A DNA stretch of 64,000 bases from Vreelandella lionensis (GCF_002087295.1 NZ_MWVI01000035.1:1-64000); one strand, 5' to 3'. Counted from the first letter of the stretch, positions 1 through 8,083 are shown. Notes: generated from the letters alone by a model not told the origin. A program made the numbers and translations.

Positions 1-1
1 T

Positions 2-664
2 TACTGTCCGGGATTAGTTGACCACTACAAAGAGCAGCGCGCCATCAGAGAACAGATGCGAGAAGAAGAAAAGGCTCGCCGTGACATTGAGAAAGCGCGG
101 AACGAAGCAGAAAAAGAAGAGCGAATGCTTGCTAAAGCCATGGAAGAAGCACGCAAGCAAATGGATAACGCCAGCGAAGCAGAGCGCCTGCAGTTTCAAG
201 AGCGCCTCTACGAGCTAGAGCAACAGCTGGAAGAGGCAGAAGCGCGCGGGCAACGAGCACTTTCCATGGCGCAGCAAACGAAGCGTGGCCATGTATATGT
301 TATTTCTAATATTGGCTCTTTCGGCCAAAATGTTCTAAAAATCGGCATGACTCGACGGTTAGATCCCATGGATCGTGTTAAAGAACTTGGCGATGCTAGC
401 GTTCCCTTCTCATTCGATGTTCATGCCATGATCTACTCAGAAGATGCGCCTAGCTTAGAAAAAGAGCTACACCGTAGGTTTACAGAACACCAAGTCAACC
501 GCATCAATCCTCGCAAAGAGTTTTTCAATATTCCAATTAAGCAGGTGCGCCAAGTCATTGACGAGCAAGGCCATAACGCCCATTGGACCATGAAAGCTGA
601 AGCGCAAGAATATTACGAATCCAGAGCCATTGCAGAAAAAAAGGAGATGCACGCTGTTTCCTGA
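2..664 (+). CDS. DUF4041 / T5orf172 (GIY-YIG-like) domain protein, 5' truncated by window
   Basis: The frame is open from the first bases of the window, so the real start lies upstream. The visible 220 residues begin with a charged helical coiled coil rich in E, K and R, typical of the DUF4041 region. A C-terminal T5orf172/MUG113 domain of the GIY-YIG superfamily follows: GHVYVI, then LKIGMTRR, an Arg in DRVKEL and a Glu in LEKELHRRF. These match the Tyr/Arg/Glu positions expected of GIY-YIG nucleases. Such proteins are common in prophages and plasmids and their role is not settled; DNA cleavage is an inference. It is followed by a good terminator, so it forms a separate unit from the operon starting at 807. 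Confidence 0.8.
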   Translation, partial: YCPGLVDHYKEQRAIREQMREEEKARRDIEKARNEAEKEERMLAKAMEEARKQMDNASEAERLQFQERLYELEQQLEEAEARGQRALSMAQQTKRGHVYVISNIGSFGQNVLKIGMTRRLDPMDRVKELGDASVPFSFDVHAMIYSEDAPSLEKELHRRFTEHQVNRINPRKEFFNIPIKQVRQVIDEQGHNAHWTMKAEAQEYYESRAIAEKKEMHAVS

Positions 665-684
665 CACCAGCCTATCGCCTAAAC

Positions 685-712
685 AAAACCGCCCATCGAG
701 GCGGTTTTTTTT
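685..712 (+). terminator. Rho-independent terminator
   Basis: A CCGCC/GGCGG stem flanked by an A-run and followed by a run of eight T. It sits 20 bases after the stop of the DUF4041 gene and separates it from the regulated operon downstream. Confidence 0.85.
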
Positions 713-727
713 GTGCCCCATAAAAAA

Positions 728-794
728 TATGAGTTTTCGCATTGACAGATATTATGAGCTTTCGCATACTTCAACGCATAACTTATGAGTTGCA
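728..794 (+). repeat. Direct repeats forming a likely operator
   Basis: TATGAGTTTTCGCAT at 728-742 and TATGAGCTTTCGCAT at 753-767 differ by one base and start 25 bases apart. A third partial copy, TATGAGTTGCA, lies at 784-794. The repeats overlap the -35/-10 region of a promoter and precede the LuxR-type gene at 807. They look like binding sites for a regulator of the element operon, possibly the 807 product itself. The regulatory role is inferred from position. Confidence 0.6.
742..770 (+). promoter_or_regulatory. Sigma-70 promoter of the element operon
   Basis: A perfect TTGACA at 742-747, a 17-base spacer and CATACT at 765-770 lie 37 bases before the ATG at 807. The first direct repeat touches the -35 box and the second covers the -10 box, so repressor binding there would block transcription. 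Confidence 0.6.
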
Positions 795-806
795 AGGGGA
801 AGCGCA

Positions 807-1193
807 ATGCAAATCACACAAGGCAACTGGCAAGCCACCATCAACACAGAACTCGGCAGCTTAGGGCTTACCCGCACCGAGGCGGTGGATCTCATGCTGC
901 TGGCCGCGGGCAACACCTGCAAAGAGATAGCGCGCACCACCGGGCGCTCCCCTGAAACCGTTCGCGGCAGTCTCAAAAAGGGCTATCACAAGCTGGGTGT
1001 TTACAAAGCGGCGGGCGCAGTAGCTGAGGCCATGCGCCGCGGCTGGATAGCTCCCCTACTGATCGCCCTGGTCATCAGCGGCCTGAACCCCGATGCCGAA
1101 ACTCTGCGCCACCGCCCGCCGGTGCGCACGCGCCAGCAAGTCAGCGCCAGCCGCACGTTTTCCCGCCGTGATACCGGGAGCGTGTACGCATGA
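807..1193 (+). CDS. LuxR/GerE-type HTH regulator of the element
   Basis: A 128-residue protein. Residues about 20-70 form a GerE-like helix-turn-helix: LTRTEAVDLMLLAAG, then CKEIARTTGRSPETVRGSLKK. A short hydrophobic stretch (WIAPLLIALVISGL) near residue 80 and a basic Arg-rich tail follow. There is no receiver or autoinducer domain, so it is a stand-alone DNA-binding protein of the kind seen in phages. It is the first gene after the repeat-bearing promoter and probably controls the operon. AGGGGAAG precedes the ATG, and the stop overlaps the next start (ATGA). Confidence 0.75.
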   Translation: MQITQGNWQATINTELGSLGLTRTEAVDLMLLAAGNTCKEIARTTGRSPETVRGSLKKGYHKLGVYKAAGAVAEAMRRGWIAPLLIALVISGLNPDAETLRHRPPVRTRQQVSASRTFSRRDTGSVYA

Positions 1194-1465
1194 GCATTCA
1201 AGATAAAACCATCAAGCAACTCATTCGTAACCGCGTGCATGACCTCGCTGACATCGTGCTGGATATGCAGGTGCTGCAGCAGCGCTGTGCCGTCATGGTC
1301 ATCGCCCCCGGCGGCGTGTCGGTGAAAGATGCGCATGACCATGAAGAAGAGACGCTATTTTCCACCTCGCTACCGCCCCTCACCACGCCAGAGCGCGCCT
1401 TGAACGGCTTGGAGCAAATGGTGGCTGAACTGCGCGCCTATCAACACAAAGGAGGTGCCCAGTGA
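1190..1465 (+). CDS. Unknown element protein, 91 aa
   Basis: I do not recognise this small soluble protein. It starts in an ATGA overlap with the regulator at 807. It is acidic in the middle, with no cysteines in pairs, signal peptide or membrane segment. Its C-terminal half (ERALNGLEQMVAELRAYQ) should be helical. Its place in a tightly coupled phage-type operon is the only functional clue. Confidence 0.6.
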   Translation: MSIQDKTIKQLIRNRVHDLADIVLDMQVLQQRCAVMVIAPGGVSVKDAHDHEEETLFSTSLPPLTTPERALNGLEQMVAELRAYQHKGGAQ

Positions 1466-1785
1466 GCCCCCAAGCCATTAAGACCCTATGCGCAGCGTTT
1501 CTCGTCATCGCGGTGCTGGTGATGGGCTACCTCTCCAAAGGCGAAGCCCAAGAGGAAGCTGATTGGCTCGTGAGCTACTGCACCGACGCGGCGATCTGGG
1601 CCGCCGAAGAAGCCAGGGGCGTTCCCCTTTCAGAGCGCACCGGCCAGCCGGACTACAAAGACATTGCGGAAGAACAGTGCCCCGGCATGCAGCCCGCCGC
1701 GCCAGCCATCCAACCCCACTACTCCGCCCCGGCACAGCTCGCCATGCCCGAGACCGTGCCTATCCATCAACTGGTTCAGTTTTGA
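1462..1785 (+). CDS. Unknown membrane-anchored element protein, GTG start
   Basis: The start is GTG at 1462, coupled to the stop of the previous gene and preceded by a strong AGGAGGT. The N-terminus (residues about 7-24) is a hydrophobic helix (CAAFLVIAVLVMGYLS), either a signal anchor or an uncleaved signal. The rest would be exported: it has several cysteines and a Pro/Ala-rich end. A small one-helix protein early in a prophage operon could be an inhibitor or superinfection-exclusion factor, but nothing specific shows that. Confidence 0.55.
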   Translation: MSPQAIKTLCAAFLVIAVLVMGYLSKGEAQEEADWLVSYCTDAAIWAAEEARGVPLSERTGQPDYKDIAEEQCPGMQPAAPAIQPHYSAPAQLAMPETVPIHQLVQF

Positions 1786-1795
1786 GGTGATGACC

Positions 1796-2848
1796 ATGCC
1801 ACAGATCAACCGTACAGGAACCGTTTCATTTCACGATGCCAGCATAAACATCTGGGAAGAACCAGAAGGCCGGGTGCTTGGCAATTGGGAACGCCAGTTC
1901 AAAAAAGACGTGTTTCTTCGCATGGCTCAGCAGCTGCGGCGGCTAGGGTGGCACACAGAAGTGCCCGCTGACATGGTTGAAACGTATGGCCAGCGCTTGG
2001 CTGAAGATCACCGCCATTGCCGTAAAGGCGACCTGCAGGGGCTTTTAGATCTCTCCGGTCGCCACATCGAATTTCAAATGTGGCAAGACGTTGCCAACGT
2101 CAGCAACTCCAACGGTGGCCGCTACGACTTTGATAAAGAGCAGCGCATGCCCTACCTGCTGCGCCTCGAAATGCAGCGCACCCGTAACCGCCTACGGTGC
2201 TACCTATGCAACGTATTTGCTGGCTATGAGTTTTCTTCGAGCAAAAGTGATGGGCGTAGCGAAAAGCGAGGCCCTGGTGCACTCACTGCCATGCAGTTTG
2301 TAGAAGCTTGCTGGGCGTCAAGCTGGCACTTCAAAGGCGACACCAGCACCTATGAGATCAGCGACCACAACCGCAAATCAGCTGACGGCCAGCTAATTGA
2401 ACATGGTCAGCACGTCTATTTCCCTGACAGTAAAGGCCGTATGTGCACCGGTACGGCTTACTACAACATCAACAACATGTGGTGGGTGGTGAGCGGAAAG
2501 TACGGCGTTACCAATGAAGCATCGTTCTACCTATACGCCAATAACCCCGGCAGCCTACGCGACAAGCGCAACGAGCGCCAACGCCGCAAGCGGTTGGAAG
2601 GCGAGCTCTCAAAAGCCATCAAGGCCATGGACTTCAAGCGCGCCCAAGTGCTGAAAGAGATCCTGTTCCCCACTGACGAACCCCTTTACCTGATTTGGCA
2701 CAAAGGCCACTCGGCATGGTTCGCACCCGACTTTAACGGTTACCGCAACAACACAAACGACGCGGGCAAATACACCCGCTCAGAGCTGGGCCGCTACATC
2801 GAGGAGAGCGACCTCACCAAGGCAGTGCCCCTTGAGGTGGCCGCGTGA
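1796..2848 (+). CDS. Unknown element protein with a UVR-like helical motif
   Basis: Start chosen at ATG 1796, because GAGGTGA lies five to eight bases before it; the frame stays open further upstream but lacks a ribosome site there. The product is 350 residues. Most of it matches no family I know. Near residue 260-300, LEGELSKAIKAMDFKRAQVL resembles the UVR helical hairpin of UvrB/UvrC (L..A...DF..A..L). A C-terminal segment (LYLIWHKGHSAWFAPD) recalls a module common in phage proteins. The UVR match suggests protein-protein contact, perhaps with host repair or clamp proteins; that is inference. Confidence 0.65.
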   Translation: MPQINRTGTVSFHDASINIWEEPEGRVLGNWERQFKKDVFLRMAQQLRRLGWHTEVPADMVETYGQRLAEDHRHCRKGDLQGLLDLSGRHIEFQMWQDVANVSNSNGGRYDFDKEQRMPYLLRLEMQRTRNRLRCYLCNVFAGYEFSSSKSDGRSEKRGPGALTAMQFVEACWASSWHFKGDTSTYEISDHNRKSADGQLIEHGQHVYFPDSKGRMCTGTAYYNINNMWWVVSGKYGVTNEASFYLYANNPGSLRDKRNERQRRKRLEGELSKAIKAMDFKRAQVLKEILFPTDEPLYLIWHKGHSAWFAPDFNGYRNNTNDAGKYTRSELGRYIEESDLTKAVPLEVAA

Positions 2849-3159
2849 TAGTCCGCAACAAGCTCGGCCAGGCCGTGACCGTCGGCAACCGCCGCCGCCA
2901 CTGCCGGTGCCGGGTATGCGGTGCGCGCCAAGTGAAGGCCAAGCACCCCAGCGATTACGTCCGCCGCCTCCGCTGCAGAAGCTGCGGCAGCGTCGACTCC
3001 CTCCGGATCGACAGTTGGGCCGATAAACGCGGGTGGCGGCACCTAACGTGCTACTGCGACGGCTACCACTTCCCGCACCGGATCAAATCGGAGTGGTGCT
3101 ACCACAACCCCAACTACCCCGCCGAAGACGCGCAGCGAGCGATATACGGCGGCATTTGA
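2845..3159 (+). CDS. Small zinc-ribbon element protein, GTG start
   Basis: A 104-residue protein starting at GTG 2845 in a 4-base overlap with the previous stop. It has cysteine pairs CRCRVC near residue 20 and CRSC near residue 49, then CYC with several His near residues 73-80. This is a zinc-ribbon pattern. The N-terminal half is strongly basic and would suit nucleic acid binding. Zinc ribbons of this size are common in the early regions of phages; the target is unknown. Confidence 0.6.
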   Translation: MIVRNKLGQAVTVGNRRRHCRCRVCGARQVKAKHPSDYVRRLRCRSCGSVDSLRIDSWADKRGWRHLTCYCDGYHFPHRIKSEWCYHNPNYPAEDAQRAIYGGI

Positions 3160-3166
3160 GCCAGTC

Positions 3167-3253
3167 ATGACCTTTGATGAACAGTTCGACCGAATCTTTA
3201 GACAGCCAGCGCCCGCTAAGGGCAGCGAGAAGCCCAAGCAGGGAGACGCCTAA
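3167..3253 (+). CDS. Possible tiny element ORF, 28 aa
   Basis: ATG at 3167, stop at 3251-3253 directly abutting the next ATG (TAAATG). The peptide MTFDEQFDRIFRQP continues into a short basic tail. It fills the gap exactly in an otherwise gapless operon, which favours translation. I see no family and only a weak ribosome site. Confidence 0.4.
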   Translation: MTFDEQFDRIFRQPAPAKGSEKPKQGDA

Positions 3254-3757
3254 ATGAGCGATTACATCACCACGACTATCGAAGCTCTGGCCAAGCAGGC
3301 TTATGACGGGTGGCCAGGGCATGTAGGTGAAGAGCGCGCGTGCGAGCTGCGCGCCTTCATTCCTGATCGGCTTGAGCACTATAGCCAGCACCTGGGAATT
3401 GACAAAGAACAACTACTACGCGCTTGGGAAGAGGGTCGCCGCGTGAATACGATTAACCACTACCAGCAGTCTCGCTATCCAAACGTTAATGATGTTCATG
3501 TTTTCAAGACGCTGGATGAATTTAAGGCGAGGTTCTCGTCGGGAAAGTTTCGCTGTCCGGCCTGCTCAAAGGAAACCAGCAATCCCTACGAATGCAACAG
3601 CGGCCACATCGATAGTAATGGCGAAGCGTGTAATTGGAAGTCTTATGGCTTTCTCGGGACGCTGGGTAAAGGCGTTGAGGTCATCGTACTAGACGATTTT
3701 ATAAAGACTGGCGCGATTCATAGCATCTTTTCGCCAGTCGAATTAGAGGACGCCTAA
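3254..3757 (+). CDS. Unknown element protein with a zinc-finger-like segment
   Basis: A 167-residue protein. The central region has CPAC near residue 99 and spaced Cys/His residues (ECNSGH, then ACNW) that could bind one zinc. The N-terminal 60 residues are predicted helical and acidic. I do not recognise the family. It sits one gene before the element rdgC and shares the operon. Confidence 0.55.
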   Translation: MSDYITTTIEALAKQAYDGWPGHVGEERACELRAFIPDRLEHYSQHLGIDKEQLLRAWEEGRRVNTINHYQQSRYPNVNDVHVFKTLDEFKARFSSGKFRCPACSKETSNPYECNSGHIDSNGEACNWKSYGFLGTLGKGVEVIVLDDFIKTGAIHSIFSPVELEDA

Positions 3758-3758
3758 C

Positions 3759-4691
3759 ATGTGGTTCAAAAACCTACATCTATACCGCCTGCACGGCGTG
3801 CAACTGCTCAGCCCTGAGCAAACGGCAGAGCTTTTAGCCGAACATGCCAGCAAGCCGCTAGGCAATGCCGATGCACGCCGTATTGGCTGGGCAGCCCCAG
3901 CGGGTCGCAAGGGTGGCGAGCAACTGCTGCACACCCTGCAGAACGATGGCCACCGCCTGATAAGCGCCCTCCGGCAAGAGCGCCTGCTGCCCGCCTCCGT
4001 AGTTGCCGAGGAAGTAGACGAGAAAGTCGCGGAGATCGAAGCCACCGAGGCGCGCAAGGTCACGCGCAAAGAGAGAACCGCTCTAAAGGAACAGGTTACC
4101 GAGAAGCTGCTACCCCGGGCATTCGTACGCAGCCAGAAGATTGATATGTGGTGGGACACAGAGCGCCAGCTAATCGGTGTAAACACCAGCAGCCGCTCAC
4201 GCGCTGAAGACGCGCTGGACCTACTGCGCGAAACCCTGGGCAGCCTGAAAGCCACACCGCTGACCAGTCAAACGCTGCCTATTCGCGCCATGACCACGTG
4301 GCTGGGTGACACCGCCTCGCGCCCCGCCGATCTCCAGCTAGGCGACAACGTCGAGCTCAAAGCCAAAGGCAACGATGGCGTGGTGCGCGGTCGGCAGGTG
4401 GATCTCGATAGCGACGAGATGCAGCAGCTCCTCGAAAGCGGACGCCAAGCCAGCAAACTCGCACTCAGCATCGAGGGCCAGCTTTCGTTCGTGCTTCATG
4501 ACGACCTGGCGCTGAAGTCTCTCCGCTTCGGTGATGCGCTCATTGAGGAGGCCGACGCCACCGACGATGGCGACGACGCCCTCGCCCGCTTTGAAACCGA
4601 CTTCATCTTGATGGCGGGCAGCCTGCGCCAGAGTGTAGAGCGCATTCTGGAGTGGCTCGGCGGGGAGGAATCCAAGGGGGATGGCCAATGA
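3759..4691 (+). CDS. RdgC-family recombination-associated protein, element copy
   Basis: A 310-residue protein of RdgC length. It starts MWFKNLHLYRLH like chromosomal RdgC and keeps the family landmarks GNADARRIGW, ALRQERLLPASVV, LLPRAFVRSQKI and TDFILM. RdgC forms a ring dimer that binds double-stranded DNA and restrains RecA. The host copy at 30000-30938 is very similar along its whole length (about four residues in five by eye), with scattered synonymous and conservative differences. AGAGGA lies nine bases before the ATG, and the stop overlaps the HNH gene start. An element-borne copy could tune recombination during integration or replication; that role is inferred. Confidence 0.9.
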   Translation: MWFKNLHLYRLHGVQLLSPEQTAELLAEHASKPLGNADARRIGWAAPAGRKGGEQLLHTLQNDGHRLISALRQERLLPASVVAEEVDEKVAEIEATEARKVTRKERTALKEQVTEKLLPRAFVRSQKIDMWWDTERQLIGVNTSSRSRAEDALDLLRETLGSLKATPLTSQTLPIRAMTTWLGDTASRPADLQLGDNVELKAKGNDGVVRGRQVDLDSDEMQQLLESGRQASKLALSIEGQLSFVLHDDLALKSLRFGDALIEEADATDDGDDALARFETDFILMAGSLRQSVERILEWLGGEESKGDGQ

Positions 4692-5309
4692 CGGACTACC
4701 TCGCTAACAACGGTAAGCCCTGGTCGCCGGAAGACCTGGCAGCGCTGGCGAAGGTGTATCCGGACACGGATAACGCAACGCTGGCACGCATCTTCCGCCG
4801 CAGCCTGAGCAGTATTAAAAACGCAGCGGTGAACAACGAGCTGAAAAAGTCAGCCGCTTACCTGGAAAGGGAAAAACCTGGTCAATTCCGGAGCGGCCAC
4901 CCCACGTGGAATAAGGGCACGCACTTTCGCCCTCGCGGCAGCGAGAAAGGGCAATTCAAGCCAGGTCACAAGCCGCACACTTGGTTGCCGATTGGCAGCG
5001 AGCGCGTCACAAAAGAGGGCTACCCTGCAGCGCAAGCTGAGCGATACCGGCTACCCGCCACGGGATTGGGTGCCGGTCAGCCACATCGAGTGGGAGAAGC
5101 ATCACGGCAAACCCGTGCCTAAGGGGCACGCCGTGATATTCCGCGACAGCAACAGCCGGAACTTTGCGCCAGCCAACCTGGAGCTGATCAGCCGCGCCGA
5201 TCTCATGCGCCGTAACAGCTACCTCAACCTGCCCGAGCCGCTGCCGCAAATTGTTCAGCTACGCGGGGCCCTAAACCGGAAGATCAACCGCAGGAGTCAA
5301 CAGGTATGA
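4688..5309 (+). pseudogene. HNH homing-type endonuclease, frameshifted
   Basis: The first frame (from ATG 4688, overlapping the rdgC stop) encodes a SANT/HTH-like start (PWSPEDLAALAKVYPDTDN), then basic GQFRSGH and KGQFKPGHKP segments, typical of phage HNH proteins. It runs out of frame at the C-triplet 5023-5025. In the next frame the text continues seamlessly: LQRKLSDTGY, then the HNH core DWVPVSHIEWEKHHG, PKGHAVIFRD and NLELISRADLMRRNS. Removing one C gives an intact 206-residue protein. Either a real mutation or a base-calling error, like others in this window. Confidence 0.8.
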
Positions 5310-5569
5310 AAAACAAGATTGATGACCTACGCAATCACCTGTTTGCCCAGCTTGAGCGACTGGGTGACGAGAGCATCAAAGGGGCTGCGCTGAAAGAAGA
5401 GATCCAGCGCGCTAGAGCGGTAAGCGAAGTATCGGCCCAGATTGTGGATACCGCCCGTGCTGAAAATGATCGCCTGAAGATTACGCGTCGGCAACCCGGT
5501 ACCGACTTTCTCCCCGCCGGTGCGCCGATCGATGAGGAAGGGCTTCCAGTGCTGGGAGGTGGACGGTGA
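5306..5569 (+). CDS. Conserved phage hypothetical protein, 87 aa
   Basis: Starts MKNKIDDLRNHLFAQLERL in an ATGA overlap with the HNH gene. The N-terminal half is an amphipathic helix and resembles a small protein often found in transposable or temperate phages (MKN-DLRNHLF type). The C-terminus is Pro/Gly-rich and likely unstructured. No function is known to me. Confidence 0.6.
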   Translation: MKNKIDDLRNHLFAQLERLGDESIKGAALKEEIQRARAVSEVSAQIVDTARAENDRLKITRRQPGTDFLPAGAPIDEEGLPVLGGGR

Positions 5570-5658
5570 ACCACCAGCAGCCCAGCGTTGAGAAGTGCTT
5601 CGACGTGATCAATCGGTCTGAGCCGCGGGAAGCCATTCAGGAGGGCATGATGGTATGA
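5566..5658 (+). CDS. Possible tiny element ORF, 30 aa, GTG start
   Basis: GTG at 5566 overlaps the previous stop, and the stop at 5656-5658 overlaps the next ATG. Peptide MNHQQPSVEKCFDVINRS and on. The coupling on both sides supports expression, but there is no recognisable family. Confidence 0.4.
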   Translation: MNHQQPSVEKCFDVINRSEPREAIQEGMMV

Positions 5659-6023
5659 GTGCTGCACTTGATGAGCTGTTAGAGGCAAACGCCCGGTACG
5701 CTGCTGTTGATACAGGCCTGGCTCCATGCAAGCGCCAGCAGCGAATCGACGCCCTGGCCGCTGAAGACCAGATGATCGATGACGAAATCATTCTAAAGCG
5801 TTTTTTTTATTCACCCGTTGGAATCCAAGAGCTTGACCACCTGCTCTCATGCTGGCGGCCCGGTAAGGGTCGCGGCTGGACAGATCAACGAGTTATAGCA
5901 TCACTCGATAGGCTCATAGCAGCAGGCCTGATTGCAGAAGGTACATGCCTTTCTGGAAAGCAATACGAGCTGACAAAGCTGGCTTATCGGCATTTTTCCG
6001 GGCAAGGGAGGAAAGGAGCGTGA
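5655..6023 (+). CDS. Unknown element protein, 122 aa, winged-helix-like
   Basis: A mixed alpha/beta small protein. The C-terminal half (DQRVIASLDRLIAAGLI then YELTKLAYRHF) reads like the recognition helix and wing of a winged-helix domain. That is a reading of pattern, not a family match. It is coupled at both ends to its neighbours. Confidence 0.5.
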   Translation: MSAALDELLEANARYAAVDTGLAPCKRQQRIDALAAEDQMIDDEIILKRFFYSPVGIQELDHLLSCWRPGKGRGWTDQRVIASLDRLIAAGLIAEGTCLSGKQYELTKLAYRHFSGQGRKGA

Positions 6024-6547
6024 GCCTACCAATGACCCAGCAACCCACCCACACCCACCGCGAGCGCGGTGGTAAATACGCTGAGCTACAGCAGCACATG
6101 GGCGCAAGCCCGCTCGAGGGTAGCTGGCTGATCATTTACGAGGATCTCGACAAAGGCATTCAGAATGTTACCACGCAGGACGATTGGCTGGACCACTGGC
6201 GCCCGCTACTACCCGACGACTGCCCCGTCTGCCTTGGCAGCGGTCACGACCACATCAAGGGCAATAAAGACCGCCCCTGTGGGCACTGCTACGGACTGGG
6301 CAAAGTGCGGGCAGACGGTGAAACCACTAACGATATGTGGGAGTTGGCCACGGTGGCCACCGGCATCATCGAGCGCCAACAGGCAGAGCTGAACCGGCTA
6401 CGGCAGCTTGAGGCTAACCCCGCGATTCGAGCATTACTCGAGCAGCATCAGCAGCAATTGATTGATGACAGTATGGCGCGGCAGGATCAACAGTGGCGCG
6501 CAGAACAAGGGTATGGCCCTGGTGGCCAGCGGCACACAGGAGACTGA
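6020..6547 (+). CDS. Element protein with DnaJ-type zinc motif
   Basis: The start is taken as GTG 6020, overlapping the previous stop and seven bases after GGGAGG; ATG 6032 is the alternative. Near residues 65-90 are CPVCLGSG and CGHCYGLGK. This is the CxxCxGxG repeat of the DnaJ cysteine-rich domain, used by phage proteins as a zinc module. A long helical, Gln-rich C-terminal part follows (residues about 110-175). The function is unknown. It lies just before the excisionase. Confidence 0.6.
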   Translation: MSLPMTQQPTHTHRERGGKYAELQQHMGASPLEGSWLIIYEDLDKGIQNVTTQDDWLDHWRPLLPDDCPVCLGSGHDHIKGNKDRPCGHCYGLGKVRADGETTNDMWELATVATGIIERQQAELNRLRQLEANPAIRALLEQHQQQLIDDSMARQDQQWRAEQGYGPGGQRHTGD

Positions 6548-6548
6548 C

Positions 6549-6755
6549 ATGCGAACAGGTAAATTGATGGACTTAGATCAGTGGCGCCGCGCACGGTTCG
6601 CCGGTAATCCGCCCGCTCTCACCACGGTGCGCCGCTGGTGCCGCGAAGGTTCGGTACCCGCTAAGAAGATGGGCGGTACCTGGTTTATTGATCTCGACGC
6701 CGAACGTCGCCAGACCGGCAACGACCTAGCCGACAGCGTATTGATGGAGGCGTGA
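6549..6755 (+). CDS. Excisionase-type MerR-like DNA-binding protein
   Basis: Start at ATG 6549, one base after the previous stop. The 68 residues contain the winged-helix signature of phage excisionases: ALTTVRRWCREGSVPAKK, then GTWFIDLDAE. It directly precedes the integrase (one base apart), as xis commonly does. It probably bends DNA at att to direct excision and may also act in regulation. Confidence 0.8.
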   Translation: MRTGKLMDLDQWRRARFAGNPPALTTVRRWCREGSVPAKKMGGTWFIDLDAERRQTGNDLADSVLMEA

Positions 6756-6756
6756 C

Positions 6757-7881
6757 ATGCCACCACGGCCAAGGAAGCGAAAGAACAAAGGCCTGGAGCC
6801 GAACCTGTATGAGAGCAAGGGCTACTATATCTACCGTCGCCCCGACACTGGCACGCGCCACGGGATGGGTAGAGACAAAGCCAAGGCGCAGGACGCGGCG
6901 CGCATTCTCAATGCGCGCTTGATGACCGGTGCCGATCTGGTAGCCGAGGTGATGGGCGAAAGCGGTGTCACGCTCAAAGCTGCAGTCACAGCATGGCTGA
7001 GCGAATGGGTAGACGCCGACCCTAAGCTGAAGGAGTGGACCAAGAAGGCAAAGCGTGGCCGTGGCCAGCGCCTGATTAAAGATGCAGGCGGTATGCTGCT
7101 CGAGCACATCACGACGCGCTGGTGTGCCGAGTACCTGGATGAAAACCACCAGGGCAGCGCGTATGTGCAGTATCGCGCAGTGCTATCGCAGATCTTCCAG
7201 TTCGCCCAGACCAAGGGCTGGATAGACACCAACCCGGTCGCGCCAACGCGCACCAACAACCACTATGAGAAGCAGCGCCGGCGTTTGACGGTCGACCAGT
7301 TCAAAGCCATGCACGCCCTGGCTCCGGATTGGATGAAGATTGCCATGGAACTCTCGCTACTGTGCCTATTCGGCCGTGCCGAGGTAACCGCCGCTAGATA
7401 CGACGACATTCGCAACGGCCGCCTCCACTACATACGCCAGAAAACGCGGGACCGCAGCAAGACGGCCTACGTAGCGATCGAGCTTACCCCGGCTATGGAA
7501 GACCTGATTCGCAGATCGCGCCTAATTGCGCCTGTCTCCCCTTTTATCGTTCACCGCATGCCCGAACGCATCGCCGATCATAAAGGGAAAGCGCACTGGT
7601 CCCAGGTGTCGGGTGACTACCTATCGAGGGAATTTGCCAAGCTGCGCGAGCGTGTACCCAGCATCAAGAGCATGCCCGCTACGGCACAGCCGACCTTCCA
7701 TGAGATACGGTCGCTAGGCTCACGCTTGCTGGAGTTGAAAGGCACGCCGGTGAACGACATACAGGTGCTCATGGGCCACGCCGACGAAAGCATGACGCAG
7801 CACTACCTCGATGGCCACGACACACGGTGGCAACAGTCGAAGGGGAACCCTTATACGATGGAGGCTTTGCTGCAGGGTTAA
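6757..7881 (+). CDS. Tyrosine-recombinase integrase
   Basis: A 374-residue phage integrase. It has a basic N-terminal arm-binding part, a SAM-like core-binding domain (about 70-160) and a catalytic domain from about 180. Visible catalytic elements are the beta-hairpin Lys region (RQKTRDRSK), HEIRS with the second Arg, GHADES with His, and the nucleophile Tyr in QHYLDGH. The first catalytic Arg is unusual: where TGQR or RR is expected, the text reads LFGRAEV, so the Arg is shifted by one or replaced by Gly. If that is true biology the enzyme may be impaired. It probably targets the tRNA-Pro gene 1.2 kb away. Confidence 0.9.
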   Translation: MPPRPRKRKNKGLEPNLYESKGYYIYRRPDTGTRHGMGRDKAKAQDAARILNARLMTGADLVAEVMGESGVTLKAAVTAWLSEWVDADPKLKEWTKKAKRGRGQRLIKDAGGMLLEHITTRWCAEYLDENHQGSAYVQYRAVLSQIFQFAQTKGWIDTNPVAPTRTNNHYEKQRRRLTVDQFKAMHALAPDWMKIAMELSLLCLFGRAEVTAARYDDIRNGRLHYIRQKTRDRSKTAYVAIELTPAMEDLIRRSRLIAPVSPFIVHRMPERIADHKGKAHWSQVSGDYLSREFAKLRERVPSIKSMPATAQPTFHEIRSLGSRLLELKGTPVNDIQVLMGHADESMTQHYLDGHDTRWQQSKGNPYTMEALLQG

Positions 7882-8083
7882 ATCAAATTATTATTGTCTA
7901 CTTTGACTGAAGAACGATATTCCTTTGATCAATAAGCTTGTTCAGAATAGAAATTAGTTCAAGCTGAACAAGAAGATAATTTTTTCCTAAACCAACACCC
8001 AATATACATAAAACAATTAATGTCAACTGGTATAGGTGAAATTTTATTCTAAAAATCATCATAAAAAGCAGGGCTTGATATTC

